In this document: piece after piece, positions 1 to 9,400 of the stretch
Layout: every line of letters begins with the position of its first letter
Position numbering within the stretch: position 1 is the stretch's first letter
NCBI GenBank assembly: GCA_019057815.1
Contig: JAHLWR010000003.1
Coordinates: 1 to 64,000, forward strand
Direction of reading: 5' to 3'
From: Candidatus Heimdallarchaeota archaeon
GTDB lineage: Archaea; Asgardarchaeota; Heimdallarchaeia; Heimdallarchaeales; Heimdallarchaeaceae
Length of the DNA stretch: 64,000 nucleotides
Made by a program: the position numbers and the translations under genes
Notes under the pieces: generated by a model
The model's input: the letters and a program-made list of their open reading frames with translations, nothing else
Told to the model about the DNA's origin: nothing
Database searches by the model: none

Positions 1-121
1 TAATAATTTTGTCGGCACTCAGACCCTAAAATTTTTCGTTATTTCGGAAGTACTATTAAAAGAATTTATCGTTGGATGGAGAAAGAAAATTAAAGAAGAA
101 AGAAAAATAAAGAAGAAAAAG

Positions 122-1654
122 TTATGTTTTCAAGCCTTTTTTAGCTTTTTCTATAGTTCGATCAGGATCAGAGTTATACTCTTGAATAACAGTAGCTACA
201 TCCTCGAAATATCGGATTCTTCGCTTGACCATCCATCTTAGTACTATTTTTCTACGCTCCATTTCATCAAAGATTTCTTGCTCTGTTATACCTGTGCTCT
301 CCATCATTTTCTCTAAAACATAACTTCGTCCGAAATATATGAAATTATCTTCACGAGGAGCCCATTGATAGAGTTTATTGGTCAAGATTTCCTCTGTGAC
401 TGGGTCTAATCCAATTATTTCTGTAATTGTTTGTGTTCTTCTAGCGAATTTTGACTTAATACGGACTTTTCGAATTACATGAATAATGTCCAATGATTTC
501 ATCATTGAACGAGGAATATTCATTGGTTTACTCTCTAATCTATGAATAACTCCTTCTACTGAATCACCATGTATGGTGCCTAATCCTCTGTGACCAGTGC
601 TCATGGCTTGGAACATTGCGTAAGCTTCTTCCCCGCGTATTTCACCAACTATTATATAATCGGGTCTTTGTCTCATAGCAGCTCTTAACAGCTGATACAT
701 TGAAATTTGACCTCTTCGATATCCGGATTCTGAAGTTTCACCAAAACCAGATCTAACAACACTAGGAATCCAGTTTTCATGCGCAAGATTTAATTCTGCT
801 GTATCTTCGATTGTGATTATTTTCAAATCTGGCTTAATCATCATGGAAACTGTATTGAGTAAAGTAGTTTTTCCTGCAGCAGTACCTCCTGCTATAAGGA
901 TACTGATATTGTGCTCCATTGCAAGCCAGTAAAATGCTGCTATATCCAAATCAATAGTATTGTAAAGAATAAGATCGGAAATTGTGAATGGATCGGCTTT
1001 AAACTTACGGATTGTAAAAGTAGAACCTCGTTGTGTAACTTCCGTACCATATGTTAGCTGAACTCTGCTACCATCGGGTAACGAAGCATCTAAAAGAGGA
1101 TTGGCTATGCTTACGTGTCTATTAGCACGCTGGGCAACCTTGATTACAAACGAATCTAACTCGTCTGCTGTGTCTAAAGATATGTTTGTAGCAATAGATT
1201 CATATTTACGATGCCATACGTAGATTGGTATCCCAATACCATCACATGAGATATCTTCAATATTGTGATCTAGCATGAAAGGCTGTATCTTTCCATAACC
1301 GATAAGATCACGTGTAAGATAGTACATTATTTTCTCGAATTGTGATTCATTTAATGAAATTCTATAACGCTTTATAATATCAACAATTTTCTTTTTTAAG
1401 AATTCTTCAGCTTTTGTTGAATCTTTTAAAACTGAAAAATCAACGTCAAGCTCTTCAATCATGATATCTAAAATTTTCTTGCAAATAGCTTGTTCTTTGC
1501 TGTCAAGAGGAATTTCTACTACCATATAAGCTGTTCTTTTTGTAACAGGATCAGTTTGGATTAAAACATACGAGAATGGGGGGCTAACGGGGTAAGTTTC
1601 TTCAAGAATAGGAACAGCTGCTGTATCGGTAAATGAATCGGTTGATTCTTCCAT
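122..1654 (-). CDS. Type IV pilus/archaellum-type secretion ATPase (GspE/ArlI family)
   Basis: Hexameric motor ATPase that powers assembly of type IV pilus-like or archaellum filaments at the cytoplasmic face of the membrane. The 510 residues show an N-terminal helical region, a Walker A motif GGTAAGKTT at about 256-264, an acidic stretch ITIEDTAEL, a Walker B-like YIIVGEIRGEE at about 334-344 and the His-box GHRGLGTIHGDS at about 354-365. All are hallmarks of archaeal GspE/ArlI proteins. On the minus strand it lies downstream of two pilin-like genes. A TATA-like stretch at about 1674-1685 lies roughly 25 bp upstream of the ATG, so it may also have its own promoter. A membrane partner (ArlJ/TadC type) would be expected next but would lie outside the window. 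Whether the machine is a pilus or an archaellum cannot be decided from this gene. Confidence 0.93.
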   Translation of the reverse strand: MEESTDSFTDTAAVPILEETYPVSPPFSYVLIQTDPVTKRTAYMVVEIPLDSKEQAICKKILDIMIEELDVDFSVLKDSTKAEEFLKKKIVDIIKRYRISLNESQFEKIMYYLTRDLIGYGKIQPFMLDHNIEDISCDGIGIPIYVWHRKYESIATNISLDTADELDSFVIKVAQRANRHVSIANPLLDASLPDGSRVQLTYGTEVTQRGSTFTIRKFKADPFTISDLILYNTIDLDIAAFYWLAMEHNISILIAGGTAAGKTTLLNTVSMMIKPDLKIITIEDTAELNLAHENWIPSVVRSGFGETSESGYRRGQISMYQLLRAAMRQRPDYIIVGEIRGEEAYAMFQAMSTGHRGLGTIHGDSVEGVIHRLESKPMNIPRSMMKSLDIIHVIRKVRIKSKFARRTQTITEIIGLDPVTEEILTNKLYQWAPREDNFIYFGRSYVLEKMMESTGITEQEIFDEMERRKIVLRWMVKRRIRYFEDVATVIQEYNSDPDRTIEKAKKGLKT

Positions 1655-1770
1655 AGATTATTATTATAATGGAGTATTTTTAAATGTATTTTTCCTATCT
1701 CATATAAAAAAATAATTTACAAAGTCAATTAAAATAGACAAAATCGGTTAAAAAGGAGTTTTAGAGCGTT

Positions 1771-2235
1771 TTATTCAACTAATTGTATTTGACTAGTACT
1801 TCCGTCGTAATTAAAAACGACTCTTGGACCAGAGCTTGAACTTTGAATTGACCCAGACAATAAGATATTTGATGAATCGATAAAGAGCTTTATGGATATG
1901 CTGAAGTCTGAGTCATCTGTTAGTGTAGCGGTAAGATAATAAGAAGAATCTCTGTCTTCTATTTCAATTATGTATTCTTGGTCGTGTATGTTATTAGGTA
2001 AAGCTATGATAACCTCTATTGCAAAACTTGTCGCACCCATCTCTATTTGTAGACTCCCTTGATATCTTAAATCATGAATTATCTCAGATATTTTCTGCAA
2101 GACATTTTCTAAATTCGTTTCAATGGCTTTATTTTCCATTGTATCATCAATTGCAATAAGCGTAGCTGAAATCCCAGCTATTGCTAAAGTGCCTACCAAC
2201 AAGACTGACATGTACATAATATATTCGCTTGGCAT
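1771..2235 (-). CDS. Small pilin-like or ArlF/ArlG-like membrane-anchored protein
   Basis: A 154-residue protein with one hydrophobic N-terminal helix at about residues 8-28, followed by an extracytoplasmic domain rich in Ser, Ile and Asp with predicted beta character. It starts 7 bp after the upstream pilin gene and has a TAGGAT Shine-Dalgarno-like motif, so it is co-transcribed with that gene. Size, topology and position resemble the minor pilin or stator-like proteins (ArlF/ArlG type) that accompany archaeal filament ATPases. There is no typical class III signal peptide with basic residues before the helix. I infer a filament-associated role from context; the sequence itself is not diagnostic. 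Confidence 0.6.
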   Translation of the reverse strand: MPSEYIMYMSVLLVGTLAIAGISATLIAIDDTMENKAIETNLENVLQKISEIIHDLRYQGSLQIEMGATSFAIEVIIALPNNIHDQEYIIEIEDRDSSYYLTATLTDDSDFSISIKLFIDSSNILLSGSIQSSSSGPRVVFNYDGSTSQIQLVE

Positions 2236-2242
2236 TTTAATC

Positions 2243-3097
2243 CTACTTTACTGTTATATAGATATCAATTTCTATCATTTGTATGTTTAATAAATGTATG
2301 CTGTAATTAGGGTTTACTGGGAAATAGATTGGTCGCTCAGTTTGAGCTTTCCCATAATCATCGAACAGTTGCATTTCTCCATAAATATCATTGTTAAAGA
2401 TAATTGTGCTATATGTTGTTTTTCTAGTTCCATGATATTGTACATCAAGGAAGATATTTTTCTGTGAAACCGGGGTTGATGTTTCGTTTAAGATGAGATT
2501 TACATGAACTATATCCAGCATGTATATCTCAGTCATACCTTCTGTTTGATAATTTATGTTCAAGGAATATCGATAATATAATGATAAATATAGGAAGGAT
2601 GATTCTTCTCTTGTCCTTGATTCATTTAAAACCGAAATTTCATTGTAAAGTTTACTACTTCCATTGATCATTAGATAATCTTGTTTTTCAGGACCTATTA
2701 GGTACTTATGCTCTCCTTGTGAATAATCTGCTGTAGCTGTACTTTTATGTATCACTCTACTTACATTTTGTTGAATACTAAGGTGTTGTTGCTCTTCTCC
2801 TACCTCTCTGATGTAAAAAAACATCAGCCAATTTGAAGCAAATAGAAATGACCCCTCTGATTGTTGGATATATACTTCTCTAGTCAGTGGTGGTGGACTA
2901 TTAATCAGTTCATGAATCGTGTCATCAAGTGAAATGAAATACATGTGATTGCTATTATTGTAACTATTGTCTTTGAATATTGAAAGAGTTGGTCCCATAA
3001 ATGTCAGAGATATAGCTATAGCTGCTAGTATAAGTATAAACATCAAAATAACTGCAATTACTGGAGAGAGAGCTCTTCGATTCTTTAGAAATTTCAT
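2243..3097 (-). CDS. Archaeal type IV pilin-like protein
   Basis: A 284-residue protein whose N-terminus reads MKFLKNRRALSPVIAVILMF. The basic segment followed by the xxLSPVIAVILM hydrophobic helix is the classic archaeal type IV pilin (class III signal peptide) pattern, with cleavage by a prepilin peptidase expected just before or after the Ala-Leu. The remaining roughly 240 residues are a predicted extracellular domain rich in Ser, Asn, Tyr and Ile. It is longer than most major pilins (120-200 residues), so it may be an adhesive or minor pilin. It is first of a minus-strand cluster with a second pilin-like gene and the secretion ATPase. Good confidence for pilin class; the specific role is unknown. 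Confidence 0.8.
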   Translation of the reverse strand: MKFLKNRRALSPVIAVILMFILILAAIAISLTFMGPTLSIFKDNSYNNSNHMYFISLDDTIHELINSPPPLTREVYIQQSEGSFLFASNWLMFFYIREVGEEQQHLSIQQNVSRVIHKSTATADYSQGEHKYLIGPEKQDYLMINGSSKLYNEISVLNESRTREESSFLYLSLYYRYSLNINYQTEGMTEIYMLDIVHVNLILNETSTPVSQKNIFLDVQYHGTRKTTYSTIIFNNDIYGEMQLFDDYGKAQTERPIYFPVNPNYSIHLLNIQMIEIDIYITVK

Positions 3098-3255
3098 CTT
3101 TTGCTTATTTATGACTCTCTCTAATTAAAATCTATCGGCAGTTGTATTCCGATAAAGTTTTTAAAGATGTTAAATACACTTGATGTTCTAAGACAAAAAA
3201 CGTGTTCCTATGAAGTTTCAGGGCTTTAAAACAACGTTCGATTTTTGTCGGGACT

Positions 3256-3288
3256 AGAATGCTTTAAAAACATGTTAAAGTGCATTCT
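3256..3288. promoter_or_regulatory. Inverted repeat upstream of the nrdJ TATA box
   Basis: AGAATGCTTTAA at 3256-3267 is mirrored by TTAAAGTGCATTCT at 3275-3288, with a single extra T in the right arm and a 7-bp spacer. Flanking GGAC (3251-3254) and GTCC (3292-3295) extend the symmetry imperfectly. It sits about 17 bp upstream of the TATA-like box of the ribonucleotide reductase, where an activator or repressor could bind. It does not look like the bacterial NrdR box. Regulatory function is inferred from position and symmetry only. Confidence 0.5.
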
Positions 3289-3304
3289 AACCGTCCTACA
3301 AAGG

Positions 3305-3314
3305 CTTAAATATA
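3305..3314 (+). promoter_or_regulatory. TATA-like promoter element for nrdJ
   Basis: CTTAAATATA preceded by an A/G-rich stretch that could act as a BRE. Transcription would start near 3335-3340, giving a leader of about 115 nt before the TTG start at 3455. That leader is longer than for most genes here and could hold additional control. Confidence 0.5.
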
Positions 3315-3454
3315 CGTTTTCGTGCTTCCATTTAATAATCTGTGGTAGAGTTTTGATGAAACAATCACAAAAAAATAATATTGTCTGGGGGAAGGACTAA
3401 ACTTTGTGTAGTTTATTTAGTAAACTCTATATTAACAAATAAAGGGGAAAATTA

Positions 3455-6400
3455 TTGTCAAAGATTCAACTGTCAAAAAATGCTTTAACAGTGCTAGAAA
3501 AACGTTATCTCTTAAAAGATGAAAAGAGAAAAGTAGTAGAAAAACCTGAAGAACTATTTCAGAGGGTGGCTAATAGTATAGGAAACAATGAAGAGGAGAG
3601 GGAGAAGTTCTATGATTTAATGACTTCATTAAGATTTTTGCCAAATTGCATAACAAAGGATACATTAATACCAACAGATCAAGGTGTTTTCTCTTTAGGT
3701 GATATTCCTGCTGGTAAGACAAATTTCAATGTTTATTCAGACACAGGAAAAGAAACAGCCGAATACTGTTTTGATAATGGCTTCCATGAAATCTCAGAGA
3801 TAGAGACAGAAAATGGTTATTCTGTGAAATGTACCCCTCTTCACCACTTTCGAATTATTGATGAAAATGGTGATTATGTTTGGAGACAAACAAAAGATCT
3901 TCAAAATAATGACTGGATAGCTTTACATAGGGATTTTATAAATACCTATAATACGAAAATTAAATTAAATATTGAATTTGAAACGAAACAAGTGGGAGCT
4001 CCTCCAAAACCAATTACTCTACCAGAATATTTGTCGGAAGAACTTGCAGAATTTCTGGGTTTGTACATCGGTGATGGCTCTTTAAGGGATTATAGTTTGA
4101 GGTTTGGAGTTTTTGGAGAAGACACTGATTTGGTTAATAGAATCTGTAATTTATCCCAAGAATTATTCAACCTAGATCCGCAAGTAAAGAAATTAAGTAG
4201 AGCAAATATGTATGAAGTTTTACTAAATAGTATTCATCTCTCTTCTTATCTACGTAATAACGGTTTAGCTAAGAGTTCATCTTTAGAAGCTAAGGTTCCC
4301 AACCCCATATTGAAATCAAATAATAGAGTTATTCAAGCATTTATCAGAGGACTTTTTGAAGCTGATGGTTCTGTTAATGATAGAGGTATAGAATTTTTTT
4401 CAGCATCAAAACAGATTACAAAACAAATTCAATTTCTCTTACTCGGTCTAGGAATATGCTCGCGTGTAACTAGTAGAAAGGACGGTTACCGATTACATAT
4501 CAAAAATAATAGGGACGGGTTGTTATATAAAGATAAAATTGGTTTCTTAAGTATTCGAAAAACCTCACTTTTATCTCATATAAAACGTTCAAGCAATGAT
4601 TCAACCCATAAAATACCAAATCAGAGAAAGAAACTTCATGAATGGTATCAACATAATAAGGATTACAAACTCTACAAAAAATTAGCTCGTTTCTTGATTA
4701 AAGGTAAATACAAGCAAGAAATTTCAGAAGAAATATTTAACCAGTATTTAAAGGAATTCCCAAGTCTTAAAACACTCCCAATTGTGGAATTAATGGATAA
4801 TGGATTAGTTTTTCAAAAAATAAAAAAAATCACCCATAAAGAAGAAAAAGTCGAAGTAGGTGATCTTATGGTCCCCAATAATCATACCTATATAGCTAAT
4901 GGTTTCGTTAGCCATAATTCCCCTACATTAATGAATGCAGGAACAGACCTAGGGCAGTTATCTGCATGTTTTACAGAAGATCAGATTATAAACACAAGTG
5001 ATGGGAATAAGCACATTAAAAACATAGAAGTAGGTGACTATGTTTTAACTGCAACAGGGAATTACAAAAAAGTTACAGACACAATGATAAGAAAGTCTGA
5101 AGAAAGATATGAAATTGATGTCTGGAAGTTACCTAGTAAAACTCTCTCCGTTACTGAAGAACACCCCATTTTAGTCCTTAAGAATGGTGAAGCTACTTGG
5201 GTTCCTGTAAGAGAACTCAAAGAAAATGATTATGTTGCAATTTCATATCCTTCAAACACTGAAAATATTGAAAATATCAATGTAATTGACTACTTACATG
5301 ATGAAAGATTCTTTGTAGAAAATGGTTTTGTTTATCAATCAAACGTGGATTCTAGACTAAGAAGTGGTACTGTTAGTAACCAAGTCAAGCCAATTAAAAG
5401 CATTATTCCAATCAATCAAGATTTCATGAAATTTGTGGGTTATTATGCAAGTGAAGGTGATTCTAATGACAAAATGGTAAGGTTCACCTTCTCTGACAAA
5501 GAGGTTAAATTCGCTGTAGATATAAAAAATATAGTTGAAACTCTTTTTGGTTTAAAAACCAGAATTGAAGAGTCCTCTAGTGGTAATTGGATTAATATTC
5601 GTTTTCACTCTAAGATGTTTGCTGAATTCATCAAGAACTTATTAGGGACAGGTTTCAATAAGAAAAAACTTCCCAAGTGGATGCTAACACTACCACCTGA
5701 AAAACAAGAAGGATATATCTTGGGGTGCTTTAGAGGTGATAGTACTTTATATTTAAACAGACATATTCACAATGCACGATTAATAATGTGCAACTATGAC
5801 CTTGTTTACGCTGCTTGGGCTATGCTCTTACGAATCGGAATAGTTCCGAATTTAAGTACTTGCACGATGCCTGATATAGGTAATGAGCTTCCTTATTCAT
5901 GCACAATATCAGCTTCTCAAGCTCAAAATATGATGGAGGAAATATACAATACTCAAATTACTGGAATAAAGCAAATTTCAATGCAAAGATTGAAACATGT
6001 AAGCATTAATGGACAACTCTTCTTACCAATTCGAAAAATTGAGAGAATCAAGGAATCATGTGATGTCTACAATTTTGAAGTAGAGGATGAACACACTTAT
6101 GTTGCTAATGGAGTTTCAGTGCACAATTGTTTTGTCCTTCCTGTAGAAGATGATATGGGAGGGATTTTTGAAACTATAAAATCAGCTGCCCTGATTCAAC
6201 AATCAGGTGGGGGAACGGGTTTTAGTTTCTCTCGTTTGAGACCAAAGGGTGATGTTGTCAAAACAACAGGGGGTGTTGCATCGGGTCCCATTAGTTTTAT
6301 GGAAGTTTTCAATGCTGCAACAAATACTATAAAGCAAGGAGGATGTGTCGCTGCAGATAGTTTGATTCGTACTGATACAGGTACCATACCCATTGGTGAA

Positions 6401-9400
6401 CTCCTTAATTGCCCTCCTTTTGGTGAGAATCCTACAAAGTCATTAGTGTATGATGGTGACGACTTTAATCATGCTTACATATCAATGGATAATGGAGTCG
6501 CTGAAGTAATAACGATCACAACTGATCTTGGTATAGAACTTGAACCTACTTATAATCATCTTATTGCTAATGTAAATGAAGAAGGTGATTTAATTTGGAA
6601 GAGAGCTGAGGATCTAAAGGAGGATGATTGGATAGTAGTTGTTTTAGGTGGTCATAGTGGTAATGATTCCTTCTTGCCACCAGTAAAAGAACAACACCCC
6701 AATTCAAACCAAATCTCCCTACCAAAGAAAATTACACCTGAAATAGGAGAAATATTAGGTCTGTATATGGCCGATGGTTGTATCAGCACCCAAGGGCGAT
6801 TGGTATTTAGCTTGGACAATAAGGATTCTGATCTCATTCAAAGAATTCAAGATCTTATGCTGAAATCCTTTGGTCTTTCTGTAGGTACTGTTGACGATAA
6901 GGAGACTTATACAGATTTGTTCTTCTATTCTCGCGATTTATGTGACTACTTTGAGAAGATGAACTGGAAGAAAACATCCTCTTTTGATGCCTTTGTTCCT
7001 CAAATCATTTTCCAATCGTCTGAAGCTGTAGCTAAAGGTTTTATTCGAGGTTTATTTGCTGGAGATGGTGATGTCCATTCTGATGGTTATCCACGTTATT
7101 ATTCGATTTCTAAACAACTGATTAAACAATTACAACAATTACTATTAGGATTAGAAATCGTGTCCTCTATCACAATAAACGAAAAACGTTCAGGGAGTTT
7201 CGGTGATAAACCCATTTATATGCTTACAATCATTCCTGAAAGAAGTTTAACAATTTTTAAAAACGAAATTGGTTTTGCTTCTCAACGAAAGAATGATACA
7301 TTCTTCAAAAGATTTCCAAAGAAAGCTTTTGAATATGTTGACTATATTCCAAACCAACGCTCTAAGCTGAAACAACACTATAATTATGTTGGAACTGGAA
7401 CAGGTAAAGGAAGGACAAAAAGAGGTGCTAACCGTCAGTTCTATATAGCAATATATCATTATATCTTAGATTCTCCAAGCTCTTATAGAAACCTAACAAG
7501 AAAAAGGCTTCTACAATTATTCGAGAAATTCCCATTTTTAGCAGAAGATACCCATTTCAGAGAGATTTCTGACCCAAAGTATTATTTCACTCAAGTTCGT
7601 TCAATAAAAAGAAGTGAAATCTATACAATGGATATCGAAGTATCAGGATCAAATAAGTTCGTAGCAAACGGTGTTTTAGTTCATAACCGTCGCAGGGGGG
7701 CCAACATGGGTATCCTTCGAGTTGATCATCCTGATGTTATGGAGTTCATTACCTGTAAAGAAGATCAGAGTAGATTAACTAATTTTAACATCTCTATAGC
7801 AGTAACTGAATCTTTCATGAAAGCTGTGGAAAAAGGAGAAGATTACGATTTAATCAACCCTCGAACAAAAAAAGTTATAGGAAAACTGAATGCGAAGGAA
7901 GTCTTCAATAAGATAGTGGAACTATCATGGAAAAATGGCGAGCCTGGGATGGTCTTTATTGATAGAATAAACAAAAGCAATCCTACACCAGAGTTAGGGG
8001 AAATAGAGAGTACGAATCCATGTGTAACTGGAGATACACTTATAGCTACTGAAAAAGGATTAATGAGGATGGAGAAACTGGTTGAGCAATATGGTGAAGG
8101 AGGAATACCAATTGCGACAGATAATCGTGTTCCTGTTCAAGTTCCTAATGGTGATGGTACTGTTAGTTTGATGGAAGTTAAAGAAAAAGGTGTAACTCTA
8201 AGACCTATTACAAGAGCTTTTACTACCGGTATAAAAGATGTTTACAAAATAACTACTCAATCAGGGTATGAGCTCAAAGCTACTGCAGATCATAAAATGG
8301 TCACTAATGATGGTTGGATTGAAATTAGGAATATAGACCTAGAAAAACATAAATTACTCTTACAATCAGGAGAAGGAAAATTCAACAAAGATCTATCTCT
8401 TCCCTTTAAGATCCAAAATGAATTCATTGGTAATAATGGTAGAAAATATTCTTTCAACTTTCCATCCCAATGGTCTAAAGAACTAGGTCAAGTCATGGGG
8501 TGGTTAGTTGGTGATGGTTGGTTACGATCGGGAGATAAAAATTGTCGAGTAGGGTTCACTTTTGGAGAAAGAGATAAGAAAATTATGAACTATCTCAAAC
8601 CATTCATTAACAGTTGGTATGGAACCGATATTGAAGCTATAAAAAGGGAGAATGGTGTTTATCACCTTTCATATCACTCGAAATACTTTGTTGATTTCTT
8701 CAAGAAACTTGGAGTTAAACCAGTTAAGGCAGATAAGAAACAGGTACCAGAAACAATCTTTACAGCACCAAAGGAAGCAGTGATAGGATTCCTGCAAGGA
8801 TTATTTACAGCTGATGGTACCGTTGGTGTTAATGAAATAAACAACACTAATTATATTAGGTTAACATCTAAATCACTAAGATTGGTTAAAGAAATTCAGG
8901 TTTTACTAGCTAACTTCGGATTGAAATCCATAATATATGATCGAAGCAGACCGGCTAGGGAAAAACTATTTAAATATATAACTAGAAATGGGGAAACTAG
9001 ATTTTATGGGTCTGATGGTATCTGTTATGAGTTACAAATAAGTCGTGATTCCATAACAAAGTATCTAGATGTATTTGGATTTTTATGCAATAGACACAAA
9101 AAGAAAACCAGAATATTACAAGAGAAACATCTCATTGAAACCAAATATGAGGATGCTATTGTGTCTATAGATTATTTGGGTCAAGAAAGAGTATATGATT
9201 TAACAGAACCAAAAACGTTAACCTTCATTACAGGCGCTCTAGTGAGCGTTGACTGCGGGGAACAACCACTTTTGCCCTATGAGTCTTGTAATCTTGGTTC
9301 CATTAATCTTTCTCGCCACGTTACTAATGGTTCTATTGATTGGTCTCTTCTTGAAGACTCTGTTCGATTTGCTGTTCTTTTCTTAGATAATGTTATTGAT

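Larger units (their letters stand above)
3098..3454. other. Divergent intergenic region between pilin cluster and nrdJ
   Basis: A 357-bp non-coding stretch separating the minus-strand pilin gene from the plus-strand ribonucleotide reductase. It holds a long inverted repeat (3256-3288), a TATA-like box (3305-3314) for the reductase, and AT-rich sequence upstream of the pilin start at about 3120-3135 that could be its promoter. GCTTTAAAA occurs twice, at about 3222-3232 and 3261-3269. I see no tRNA-like or other RNA structure apart from the inverted repeat. Confidence 0.6.

Noticed and set aside
3315-3454. Cobalamin riboswitch in the leader of the B12-dependent reductase
   Set aside because: The leader is AT-rich and shows no B12-box-like conserved segment or multi-stem structure; these riboswitches are also typically bacterial.
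3647-9253. Group I intron or transposon insertions in nrdJ
   Set aside because: The reading frame stays open through all four insertions, and they have intein splice blocks and LAGLIDADG motifs, so they are inteins.
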